From the NCBI GenBank assembly GCA_016801845.1, contig CM028910.1:14910629-14974628 (forward strand): a stretch of DNA of 64,000 nucleotides, given 5' to 3'. A program made the translations under genes and the position numbers. Origin of the DNA: Polydactylus sextarius. Taxonomy: Eukaryota; Chordata; Actinopteri; Polynemidae. The notes below the pieces were generated by a model. It worked only from the letters and a program-made list of their open reading frames with translations, had not been told where the DNA came from and did no database searches. Shown here piece after piece: positions 9,584 to 23,148 of the stretch. How positions within the stretch are numbered: the stretch's first letter is position 1; each line of letters begins with the position of its first letter.

Positions 9584-12500
9584 CTGTGAAAAGACGAGAC
9601 AAAGATAAAGGATGAGTTAGAGGTAAAAGGGACGATACGAAAAGAGAGATAAGATTCAATAGCTACTGGGCAAATGGCAAACATTTAGCTTTTTTAGCCA
9701 TGATTTTGCTGTGGCTCTATGGATAATGATGCCAGTTTAATCGTTCCCTGTGTTAGACAGAAATATCTAAGCTACTACGTGATGCATCATGGTCCTCATA
9801 GGAATGAATCAGTATTTGACGTTTCAGCTAGAGTTACTGCAAGTTACAGATTTTTCTATTTCAGTGAAATATGCCAGTAATTGTAGAGATTATATAATAA
9901 TTGTAGAGATAAATAAAGGAACACCAAATTGGATAAAGGAATTGATGGTTCCCATGTCATGACTTGTGATGACTTTAGTGATCCATGACTTTTTCTTTGT
10001 TGCCACTATGATATTGATATTAGTAGTTTCATTAATGGTTAAACTGTCTTGACAACTGGTGGTTTTGTAACTTGACATCTACCTCAGAATAAATTTTAAC
10101 AACTTTGGTGATGCCTTGACATCCTAACTAGCATCGCAAAGTTTTCATTTGTCCAATAGTTTGGCATAACTAATGTCTATCCCATCAGCCTCAACTATAT
10201 TTTGTGCTATTTCTAATTAGCAAGTGTTATCGTGATAGTGATCGTAATATTTAACTTGATGTTCACAAATGAAACCTCACAGTTACATAATTATGTAGCC
10301 TGGTGTAGGTACAGTGAGATTCGCTCAGCATTACTGTTTTCTTACGTCCGTATGAATTCTCCTTCACATCTTTCCTCGACTTCATGGCATTTCCCATTGT
10401 CAAAGAAAAGTAGATAGGAAACCAGTATTTTTCTTTAACAATGGAGGCGACTGTGGCTACGCTGTCCTTTCATCATTTACTTCTGCATAAATGTCATTAT
10501 TGGGGAAGTGATGTGACGCACTGCAGCTCTTTCCAGACTGTGATGATGTGAACCAGGTTTGCATAAATTTGCCTCTTTTCTCTGTTCTGCGTACTGTAGT
10601 TTAATACAGTATGTACAGTGCTGCAGTTAATGAAAAGCCCATTTGCAGGCCCAGTACTGACACTGGCCTGGACCTGTGGTTCCCTCAAACACTTCATTTC
10701 TGCCCCACTGGCAATTTGTTCCGTGCTAAAAGGGTCTTCTCTTCCTTTCTCTCTCCCTCCCTCTCTCTTCCTTTCTCTCTGTATGGGGGGAGGAGGAGGG
10801 AAGGCTTGCACTTTCTTAACCCAGTTAGCAGGTCTGTGCTTTCCCGATGCACCTCTTGCCCCTCTGGCAACCCCCCCCCTCTCGTTCTGAGTGCTCTTCT
10901 CTGTCGGTGTCACTAGCTCACTCCTTTTAAAGAGCAGACCCTGTGCGGCACCATGATCGCTGATGTCAGCAGCCGCTGTGATTGACAGCCAGGCCTTTTA
11001 ACCTCCAGCCCAGAGGTGGTTGGCGGGCTGGTTGGCGGCAGCGTGTGTGTGTGCAAGAGATATGATGATACATCGGAATGCATGTGGGTGATTGTGTGTG
11101 TGTGCCTCTGTGTGTGTGTGTGTATTCGAATTGTGTGTCTATGAGGAGCACAAATTGTATCAAACTCAACAAGAATCACTTATCCTTCAGCTGAATGAGG
11201 CTAACAAAGCTTGGCTTATTTTTCTAGCCACGCATGCAGCCGTCCTCCTCTTGTTGTCTAAACACCGTTTTATTTAGCCGGCAGCGCGTGTGTGTGGCAG
11301 TGGGTGTCTCGCCTGGGCCTTGAGCTGTAAAAAGTGGCTAGCCCTCTAGGGAGCCATAGAGGAGGAGAACAATTTATGGTGAGCAGTAAACCCTCAATTA
11401 ATCACTTGCCAGCCACTGTGGCCCTGTGCAAAGAGAGGTGGGAATGAATTTTCATTCTCTGCTATTTGTCTCTTGGAGTTCATCGCTTATGTTTATTAGT
11501 CATCTTTTTATGCCCCATCCCTGGGGCTTCCTCTGCTTGTGTTTGCGCATCTCTAGTGGGTGATGCAACATACTCACTTCAATGCCACCAAGCCGGGGGA
11601 CAGATGGTGCAGATACACACTCACACAGACAACCATACACACACACGGAAGCTCAGAGGACAGGGGATCCGCCCCTCAGGGACATGTGTGTTGGGACATG
11701 AGAGGGTCAGGGGAGTCTAAGGACCACCGCTGATTTCCTCTGGGAGGCTGAGCGATTATTACACACACGCGCACAGAACAAAACCAGACAGGCATTCACA
11801 CGTGCACAATACATATACAGTGATCTCTCACCATATCGCCATTCACCACTCACAGCTTCGATACATCACGTTTTTTGTGGCTAGTATATGTACATTTTGT
11901 TGTGGGAGTCTCCATTACATAATGGGATTTTGCAGCCTACAGGTATTTTTATTGTTTTTAGATTCTAATTATTTTTGCAGTAAAATAAGCAATTTCTAGC
12001 CTAATAAAAAATTCATTAATAAAAAGCATGGGAAAAGTTTATAAGAGTGTGGGGAGGGTTAATAAAGGCTTAAAAATGAAATAAATACATGGTAACTACT
12101 TTGTGGATTTTTGTGGAGGGTTATGGAACCTAACTCGTGTGATAGGCGACAGATCACCAAATACCAAAAGAAACATGACAAACACATACACACAGAAACT
12201 GGGTTTTAACAAACTGCAGAAAGTAAAAATGAAGAAGAGATGATGAGGAAGAGGATGGAAAATGGACACATGGACACATTTGAGACAAATGTTAGCAAAA
12301 AGTGGTTGCATGTAGAAAACATCTGGTGTATATAAATATACCGTGCACGCTGACAACATTATGATGTCAGTATATCATAAGTTTTAGTGCAGTAAATGTG
12401 GTATAGAAAAAATATCATTTTTTTTGTTCCAAAATGAAGATAAACACCATTAATAGATTTGGTCCCAAAAGCTTTATAGCAGAGAAGGAAATAAATTTCT

Positions 12501-14055
12501 TTTTGAAAGTGTACAAAATTTATAAATGATGCCTTCTTACCATAATGTAGTGCCGTCTGTCCTTCATTATCCTGTAAAAGACAAAAACAAATCTTTATTC
12601 GAGAGGCGTTCGACTGGGGAAGAATAAAATACTCTGGATGCAAATACTAGGAATAATACCAGGAAGAAACTATAGTTATTGCCAACTGTGGGTGTCAGAA
12701 ATTGCAGATTACTTTGATCAAACTTTCAACAGTTAACAGGAAAACCTTCACCTGCTAGATTATCAATTACCTCTAATGTGTTAGCTGTGAACAAAGATTG
12801 GCAGGTTTTCATTGTGCCAAACGGCGGATCATGAGAAGATGAGTTATTGATTTGAGAAACACGTGACCTGCAGGTCAAACCTTTCAACTTCCAGGTGACT
12901 TCCAGCTCTGATCAACCTGAAACAACAAGACTCAAGACATCACGCTGAAGATGCCTCCATCATGAATAAAAACCAACACCCGATCAACAGGGCTGCTCCA
13001 AGCCTTTATGGGGTCCTAAGTAGAATTTTTTTGGACCCCCCACACCACCATCAGTGTGAACAACAATGTGCAACTTAACCCATGTAAGTTAAGCTACATA
13101 TATGACCAGTATTAGTCCATAACAGTGCACCTTAAGAGGAAGGGGAAGAAGAAACCTCCTGTTGCCACAACCTTCTCTACTTTCTAGAGCACAAAATCTT
13201 TGGTTCCAGTTTCTCAAATGTGCCCACTGTTTTCTATGACAGTGAAAACAACATCTTTGTGTTTTTGAATGTTAGTCAAACAAAAGATTAGAATCAGCTC
13301 ACTTGAGTTTCACAGATTTCCACCACAATACACAGGATAACAAAGTAATTTTCACACATATTGATGAAGAAAATAATTGCTGATTGTAGTCTCGCTGTTC
13401 TCCTTTGATGGATAAAATATTAATATCAGTGCCTGAGATGACTGTGACACTCAGTCGTGAACCTATTTGTTCCTACTGGATTTTTTAAAATGTCTCACAA
13501 GTATATATGTTTTAAAGTTTCTAAAACAAAGAAAAAACCTTATTTCCTCAAACACTAGGGTACTGTATTTTTTTTAGAAAATGTTACCAAAACTGGAAGA
13601 AATGGTTGATTTGTTAGTGACTATTTTCTGTGGCAGATAAACACACATATTTGCTGCATATTTCTAGTCGCTGTATATGACTGACCATGTCATCTATCAT
13701 AACCATAAATACTTGAGCTTTTCTGAATAGTTTTCAGACGACAGTTGAAGCACAGACATTGAATACACAACGCTTATTAGTTACTTATACTTTCATTGGT
13801 CGGTTTGGGTGCTTTTGGTGATTTGTTGACAGTGAAACGCAGAATATATTATACTTTAAATTCATTTAAATTAACCATGGAGGCTATGTGACCCACACAC
13901 ACAACAGCTCAGGAACAATGGGTCTCCTGTGTGCACATGTGTATGAGTGTATGTGTGTCCTCTGAACCGTAAAAATGACACTTGGGATCAAGGGGTCAGT
14001 GGTGAAGATATAAGTCTTGTAAGAACTGTTGGATTGGAGACGGAGACAGGGAAAT

Positions 14056-14094
<39 letters not shown>

Positions 14095-14738
14095 AAGGCA
14101 CAATATATGACAGGCATCATCAACAGGAGATTCACTTCTTAATCACTGCTCAAGCCTGTTTTTACACCTCATAATGATGATAAATGGTCAAACTGTTGCC
14201 TCCAGTCTAAGAACAAGAGCCGCTGCTCAGCCAAGTACAATGGTTTCACACATTTGGAGGCAGATTAAAAGCTCACAGGCGCAGTGACATTTGCTTCTAT
14301 ACTTTTAAAATGTCACTGCTATGGAATTACTTCAGGCTTACTAAAAATATTAAGGTGAAATTAATCATCGGTCTAATGTGTCACTTCTGGCCATAGATCT
14401 TCTCATCCACGTCCCTGTTTTGGTAACTTCCATTTCTTTTCTCTATTTCCTAAAAATCCTTCTGTTTATTTTTTCTTGACCTCCAAATCACTCCTCCCTC
14501 ATCTCTCTTTCGTTTCATTACTCCTCCCAAAGTCATCTTTATCTTTTTCCATTCACTCCTCCCTTTCTTCTTCTTCTCTCTCCTTTCATTACTGCCACCA
14601 CCTTTCCCACTCTTTTCCGTTCAGTCTCCTCCTCAATCTTGCTCCTTTTCCTTTTCACTCCCTCCTTCCCATTCCTCTCTCCTCCATCTCTTTCCTATCT
14701 TACCTCTCTGGCTGGGAACAGTACATTGTGATCCCATT

Positions 14739-14799
<61 letters not shown>

Positions 14800-17374
14800 C
14801 TCGGGCAGCACTTCAGGGACCTGCTGATTGGATTAGAGCTTTCTATTCCCTCTGGGTGGATCACAGAGCACAGATGCAAATCACCACCAGCGTGGAAAGC
14901 GTACCGTAGTTAACCCAAGACAACAATGCTGTCTGTCTGTGAGTCGAATCACAACCTGTGATGTAGTGCAGATGTTGTGTCTGCCTCTTGCAATAATGTT
15001 GTGACTGGCCAGAGTGGTACTAAAATTGACATATTTAGATGCAACTGCGGATAGGGTAAAATTTTTCACCGTCCGGGCATTTTGCATAAAAAAAGTAAAA
15101 GGGGATACTCCAGGGTGGAAAAAATATATTCACCTAATTTTCTATTTATTTTACTCCATAACACACACACAAACCCACTTGGCACAGTGGGACAGTGACA
15201 GATGTTTATAGCTAGAGCCAAGTGAAAGACCTTGATACACATAAATACATACAGATATAATTAAAGTGTAAGGGGTTTAAGCCCTAATCTGCAGCAAGCG
15301 TTAATCTGCAGTTCGTTGTTTAACAAGCACACACGCAAAAACCGACACAACAGATAGAATGAGTGACAAGTAATGCACAAGCAACAGAGACAGTCATGCT
15401 GCGGTTAAACTACAAGTCGATTAGTTTAAATCGACTGAAGTTGAATCACCAACTATTTGTATGATCAATTTGTGCAGGAAAAAGGACACGTTTGCTAACT
15501 TCTGCTCCTCAAATCTGTTTTGCATCATTGTAAAATCAATATGTTTGTAATATGGACTTGGTTCAACTACTGGGAAACTGTGACAGACATTTTCATCAAC
15601 CTCTGGGGTTTTTAAAACCAAACAACTAATCGTTTGATAGGGAAAATAATCAGCAGATCCATTACAGTGAAAATAATCATTGGCTGAAGCAGAAATAAAA
15701 TGTAGATAATACAGTGCCTGTGCAAATGCATGTCTGTGAGGTCGTGCGATTGGCACACCACTGAAGGTGTGCAGCCTACATACTTCTTGTATGTTCATGT
15801 GAGGGGTCAGTGGCCTGTCCTCTCAGCATTCGCTAATGCCCCTGGATCCAGGATGGAAGCTTGATGGAATCACAGGAAATTGGATTGTCTTCCATTTGCT
15901 TTGGAAGCAGCCTAGAAGAGACACTCCTCCCTCCCCAACCTCAATCCCCCTCCCTCAATACCTGCAGTTAGCTACTGTAGCATCCCACCGCCTCCCTCCC
16001 TTTCGGGTGTACCCCTGTTTCCATCCCATTACTGAGGCATGTCGCACCGAAACCCCTGCTTTTACATGTCATCCAAAGTTTCCCCTTGCGGTGCAGAAAT
16101 GCCGAGCTGGATGTCAGCAGAGTGCTCAATAAAGCAGCTGCTTGCACAATACCAGCAGCAAAGATCTAGTACAGTGTAGTGTATCACCCTAATGGGGTGG
16201 AGCAATATGCTTAGGAGCAGCATGGATAGGGATTGATCTATTAGTACTATTGCAGTTTTGCTGAATTTAAGTCACGCCAATCTATCATTTCTACTACACA
16301 AATGATGTGAAGCAAGATGGATGAAAGAGAATGAGACTGAATCAGAGATATATACAGAAATATAGCAAACAGTCTTATTTCTTTAGTTTTATGCCTCAGA
16401 AGATGAAAATGATACTGTAACAAGTCCAAAATTGGTCAAAAAAGAAAAGAAAGTCAGAGACTAAATGATGTACCTTCTGCATACACTGCTGTCTATAAAA
16501 AAAAGAATAAAGGCAACCAGAGGCTTTTCCACTCAAATTATTCTAAAATGAGATTTCAGGATTGTCCAGATGAGTCAGTCAGACAAAGGCCAACAAGGAA
16601 CAAACTGGAATCACTTGTATGTCTCTGCCAACCAGTCACAAAATCTCCCTCTCAAACAGCCTCTTTCGAAGTTATAGTGTTTAATAATGATCAGAAAAGT
16701 GTTTTTACGGGACATTATGATTTGATGCACTTTGGATGTATCATTATTTTATCCTATTAGACAGTCGTTTAAAAATTAGCTCTAATTTGTGCATTAATTC
16801 TTGAGCTTTGGCCAAAAAAAAAAACGTGTTGTCTGTGTCAACCATGACCTTTAATTTTACTCAATTCAGTCCCGAGTCCAAATAAACACTTGAGAGAAAT
16901 TTAAAAAAATTCCCTCCAGACATTCCTGAGATATCATAATAATGGGATGGTCAGACAGAAAGCAACATAATACCTCTGTCCATGGCCGTCACTGGCACAG
17001 AGTCATTAAAAAAAACCTTGCATGTTGCTGTGTTTATCTGCACAAAGGGGCTGTCTGGGTGCAACATGTTTTTTTCCATCAGTCTGCCTTCAGAGATCTC
17101 AAACATTTAGACAAGGACACTCCAAATTCAAACCGATCTGTTTATACCAGGATTAAGAGGAGGCATCAAGGGCATATCAGAGGCAGAAACTTAACTTAGT
17201 CAGAAATACAAATAGGACATGTAAGTCCCTTGAGTCTGTGTCAGCTCAAAAGTAGGTTTCAGTCTGTCTGCATTTCATTCTGTTTGTGTTTGTCCGAGCC
17301 AGAGAAGAGATTGTGGCTAGAGGTTAAAGGTCTGTCAAATCCACCACCAGCTGTGGAGTCTGCAGGAGAGAGTA

Positions 17375-17425
<51 letters not shown>

Positions 17426-20400
17426 TTAGTATTTCTGAGTGTGACGTCCCCATGGACCTCAAAAGCTCTCATGTTTTCATACCACACCAATCAAAGTGGC
17501 CACAGGAGCTAAAGGCCACTGAGAAAATTTAATTTCTTTATTACCAAATATTTTGCCGCTGCTAAACAAAACCCTTTCTTCACAACACACAAAAATACAC
17601 TTGTCTTGATGTGTTTTTTTTCTTTCTGGTGTCATTTAATAGTAATAATTTAAGTGGTACTTATTTTAAGATGGACAAAACGTTATTGGCACACAATGGC
17701 TCCATCAGTGTCAGTAAATAAAATACTCCTTAAAAAAGGGCAACGTGCAGGTCTTTGCCTTCAATTAATCATTACATCAATCATTTGGGGAAATCAGTAT
17801 AATTCATGTAAACAAGATGTTAGCAAGGACAATTGGCAGTCATCTTGGCTTTATAACAAAAGGAGTGATGTTTTGTCCGGCTAGTGTGAACAGATACATG
17901 CTTCAAGATGTTTTTGTAATGACGGATGATGATGGATTATTTAGGATATCTAAAAAGAAAAAATATCTATATTTTTCCAAAGGGGTAAAATTACCTTATC
18001 TGAAATACAACTACACCTACAATACCATGAAAAAGTATGTGAACCCTTTAGAGTTTCCTGTTTTTTGGCTTTAATTGGGCATAAAACGTGATCTGATCTT
18101 CACCTGCGTCAGAAATATACAAATAAAATGCGCTCAAGCTGAAATGAAATGAAAAACAAACAAGTATTATATTTTGTCATTTAACTAAAGAGTAAACATT
18201 TAAAGTAAGTTAAGCCTTGGGTGTGAAAAATCGGGTGAACTTCAGGAAGTGGCTAATCTGAGCTGTACAACATTCAGGAAGAGTTTTTGACCATTCGTCC
18301 CACAGCATCTTTGTTGGGTTAAAGTCTAGGTCCTAACTCCAAAAGGTAGATTTTCTTTTGTTTGACAATCTTGCAGTGCACACACCCAGTTTGTACTGCG
18401 CTTCAGGAGTCAAAACATTTCCTGGTGTATCCAACAACAGAGATGTAAACCTGCTCCAATAGGTCCAGAATTCCTACAATTCCTGTTATCTAGGCTTCAT
18501 TTTTACCTCAAAGCATTTTGATTTCTGGTGCATCTTAACCGAGAGTAGCCACGATTAAAATGTCTCCTGATATAGACAGTTTGCCAAACTGTGAACTGAT
18601 AAGATATAAGGAATTTTTATATTTAATATTTCTTGATCCTACGTCCTCTGAGATCTCTTTTTCTAAATGCATGGCTTAAATTAATATATTATTATAATTA
18701 TACATATATAATTCAAAGGCTTCACTCTCTTTTTCTGACCACTGTATTTCTTTCTGCTGTTTTAATCCTTTAATATTCCATTCTTCAGTCAGCTCTCTTT
18801 TTATTTCTCATCTTTCTGTGTCTCACTAAACTTTCTTTGGGTTTTTCTTCCTCTCTTCCTTTACCCGCCTTCCCCTTTTCTCCCCCCTACTGTCCTTGAC
18901 AGGAACATTAAACAAGTGGAGAAAAATGGACAAGCAATTATGATGTATGATCAATGCATGCAGCAGCTGCTGACTTTTATAATGACAGTGGCCGGGGGAG
19001 GGAGAGAGAGAGAGCGAGACAGTGGGGTGTGCGTGTGCATCAGTCTCCAGGGTGTGTGTTGGGAAGATGAGGGGTGAATCGATAGGCGACTGGGATCATT
19101 GGTATGCAGATTCTAGCGGATAGCATTATGATGAGCAGGTGCCATTAATCAGAAAACAGAACACAGCTTTGAATAAGATGGAAGAGAAGAACAACCTCCT
19201 TCACCAGCTCCCAGATCAGTAACCAGAGCAGCTACTGTGGCATCTGAAGTTTCACACTGTTGTCGTTCTTGCGCACACTTTGTTCCATTTCCCCTGACAT
19301 ACCAAGTTTTAGCTTTCTAAGCAGTTGTTCCTTTTCAAATTGCAGATATACATATTGTCTATTTGCATACTGTTTATGTACGTAATGCTAAATTTTTCTT
19401 ATTTCATAGTCTTTACATACTCCTATAGTATAGTAGTATATGCTCAAGTTATATTTTAGTATTTATAGCCCTTATATATTTTTTATATAGTATTTATATT
19501 AGTGCTCTTAATGCTTTCTCCTTGGTTCTTATTACCTGTTATCTGCCTGAGTGTGAATTTCCCAGCTCTACGACTAATAAAGTAAGGTCTTATCTTGTAT
19601 TACGTAATTAAAAGAAACAACAACAATTTTACCCCAATTTTTTCTCAACATTTACAAGATTTACATGATAAGAGTTACATCATTGCACCTTTACTAAATG
19701 TTGACATAGTTTTGACAATTAAAAAAGAAAGCTGAATAAATGTGACGGATTAGCCCTCTAAAGCAAGTGTCTGATTGATTTTGTGACACATGAATTACAA
19801 CGTGTCACACTGCAAACCACGTGTTACATTTCAAGTGGAGCTCTAACGGTATTCTTGTCCGTAGATTAAGAAACAAGCAGCTTGATTTACACGTTATGTT
19901 GATTGTTACTATATGTTTTAATTGTTTTATGGTTTGTTTCTAATTTATGTACCTGAGGCTACTTGGAGAGCAACAATGATAATGAATATTGTCCTGCTGA
20001 AATAAAGTAACTCATGAACTGAGCTGTATATTATATTGATATCAAGAAAAATGAGTGGCAGGTTTAGAAGGAAGGAAATCAAACAAAACAAAAAAAAAAA
20101 AACACGTGGTATGGTCTCATTGTGAGGATTTGTTAGTGGTTAAGATGTTTGAAGGGCCTGAGCTCCCATTTAAGTTTGCCCTATGTTTGGTTTGTATGGA
20201 CCTGTGTGTGTTTATCCTCAAATGTGTGTGTGTTAGGAAATCCCCCCTCCATTGTTAAAAGGATCTAGAGACCGGGGCCAGCACTAATTAAATCTGGGTC
20301 TCCTCTGTGAGCAGGGAGAGGTAACCTTGCCACTCAGCGTGTGAGCACTGCCACCCATGGTCAAATTAGCCCCCGACGCTGAAGGCACTGCCCTTCACAC

Positions 20401-22717
20401 CTCCTGGGAGTGTCCTTCAGTTGCCTGGGTGATCCCCCTTTTTCCCCCTTCATCCTTCAAGCTGCCATTAGGAACATCAAGGTTTGGGAGGGGGACTGAA
20501 TGACTTAGGGGTCCAGAGCAGTCCTGGGGGGTGCCAAGGATTATAGGTATTAATTGTGTCAGTTGTTATTGTGTTGGAGGAGGCCCAAAAGTGTCATCCA
20601 TCCAAACACAGCCTAACAGCTCTGGGGGGGAGGGTAAAGAGTGTCTAAAGCCGTACTCCATCTTAATGTAAAAGCTACTTTAAAATACTGAATATACCTT
20701 CAACCAATATTCTGATTTTCTTGGCTTCCTCCGTCACACCGGACAAAAGAAGCCTCTTGTTTTTCTCTCCTGGATTCCCCTTTTCTTTAAATCACCATCT
20801 CTTACCCCATTCGTTTCGTGCACATTCTCTTCCCCTCCGCACTCCTCTCCCCTCCCCATGTTGCCGAGCTTGCTTGTTCCCATGGGACACCTTAGCCTCC
20901 ATTAAAGCCATCAGAGAAGAGGATAAGGTTGAGGCTGAGAATTAACATCGCCAGAGGCCTCGTCTGTCCTCCCACGGCTCATCGATGATGTTTAAAAAGA
21001 AATATATGAAATAAATAAATACATAAAGAGTGTAATATGAAAATCAATGGCCAGGCAGCAGGGGCTGCAGCTGAGGCATTTGGAGTGAGGGACTCATAAA
21101 GCTGAGTACTGCAGGAGACTGATGGAAGGCAAAACACTTACTTTGTTTATTCTCTCTCCTCACCCCCGTCCCCTCCCCTCACTGTCTGTATCCAGCTCTC
21201 ACTCTCTTACTCTCACCCCACGCCCCCTCTGTCTGAAATGGTCGAGGACAGCTTTAATGCTCCTGACAATTTATGTGGACGGTTAAGAACGATGGAAATC
21301 AAATAGTTGAGTGTAGGCAAGGCCCAGTGAGTGGCCAATAAGAAAGAAACAACAGCTGATGATGGCAAAGAGGACTGTTACCTGCTGGAATGGCTCTTTA
21401 GGCAGCACTATTACTGTCAAGTCGCTGGCTCTTTTCTGAGTGCTTATATTACAGATTCATAACTATCTGTGTCTGATAGGCCCTTTTAACAGCAACAGAT
21501 TTCATTTCATCGAGTCCAACTAATGTGCAGCAAGTACTAAATATGAATCCTATAAGAGCGGCTTACAGTGTGTGGTGGTTTTTATGTGCGTGTGTATATT
21601 ATTCTTTACCGAGGTTTGTTCTGAATAGAACTGAAATTATTACATGATTAATTGATCAGATGGAAATGAATGGGCAACTCTCTTGATAACTGACAAATCA
21701 CTTGAGTCAACTATTTCTTTGTTTTATAACATCGTAAACTGAATATCTTTGGGTTTTGGGTTGTTTGTCAAACAAAGACATTTAAAAAAAAAACGCCTGC
21801 TTAGAGTCTGGGAAACTGGGACTGGGTGTTTGTCAGGTAAATTAAACACCAGATTGATTGATCATTGTTAGTTGCCCTCTACATTAACAGATGCACACCG
21901 TTACTATACTGTATGAAAATGTAGAACCAATAAGTTATGCTGTGCTCTCAATGGACCAATTACACGGAGGGAGTGAAAGATGGCTTTATGAAATATGTGT
22001 ATTAATGTGTGTACTGAGACGTGTGAGTGTTCAAGTATTAATGCGCAGAGACATTTAAGTGTGTGAAGTTGTTGGTGCCATTCTCATGCTGCAAGATGTA
22101 GAAACATGACATCAATATATACTGTAATAGAATTACTGTAGAAAAAAAAATTCAAACAGATCGTCGCTCAAAACCAAAATAACTACATGGGAATGTCTAT
22201 TGTATCCAGTGAATTTAATACAGAGTTTCATCACTAAGATGCAAATGTCATGTAAAATGACCTTAAAGCTGTCCTGCTGACTGGTTTGCAACCTTGCCAT
22301 TAATGGTGTAATAAACCAGAGACCGTATAAACAGAAGAGAACGACCACTAACATAACCTAATCTATATTTATATATTTATAAGCATATTGCACAACTTTA
22401 CTAGCGTCCATCTGATGCCTCTGTTTACTTTATTTCTCCTTTCACCTTATTCTATTCACCATTTTATTCCTTGAGTTTGAGATATATTCCATCTCCTTAC
22501 CCCTTCCCACCTTGCTGCTTTTTCTTTCTTAAAGACCCTATATATTCTGGACACACATACGCACGCACACGCACACACACAATTATGACAAATCTTGCTG
22601 AATATTTGTTATGACTGGGCTGACTGAGCCATTAGTTATAGGAGGCAGTGCTGGGAAAGGGGAGGGATACAAACGTGTAATAATGCCTCCACCATAGAAT
22701 TTCAATCAGCCACCATG

Positions 22718-22753
<36 letters not shown>

Positions 22754-23117
22754 GTGTGTTTACCACCATGATCACACAAGTAGTTGACACCACAGTAGAG
22801 GACACAGATGAGAGGGTTCAGCTTTGCTGTAACAGCGGCTCGAGTTTCACCACAAAAAAAAAAAAAAGCTCTAAAACGCCTTCAGTAAAATCCATAAAAA
22901 AGGCTGCAAAATTTAATTTTTGCTGAATGTTGCAGCTTCAATATGAAATGTCATAAATATTGATACCAGTTTACTATGCCCTTTCATGAAAAATGTGCAT
23001 GAACAGATGCTAATGCTTACAATTTGTTCAGTTTGATTAAAATGGAATATTTTCTCTGACATGCAACTTGATTTGTGAGATGGAGATTTGGCTCAAACCA
23101 AGAAAACGAAGCTGCCC

Positions 23118-23148
<31 letters not shown>

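Larger units (their letters stand above)
9584..12540 (-). other. acbd6: acbd6 intron 7
   Basis: A 2957-bp GT-AG intron. It contains a long interspersed repeat (about 9690-10240), a pyrimidine-rich run near 10738-10780, and a repeat-poor block (about 10915-11470) that could be regulatory. No other coding sequence was recognised. Confidence 0.85.

Noticed and set aside
10497..10913. 138-codon minus-strand open frame (and overlapping plus-strand frames)
   Set aside because: Low-complexity product of pyrimidine-rich DNA (runs of P, S, R, G); frames are open on both strands, with no conserved motif.
14476..14913. 145-codon Ser/Leu-rich plus-strand open frame
   Set aside because: Produced by the (TC)n and polypyrimidine tract; no real protein features.
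15421..15798. 125-codon open frame on the minus strand
   Set aside because: It lies over a copy of a dispersed repeat found twice more in the same intron, and the peptide resembles no protein I know.
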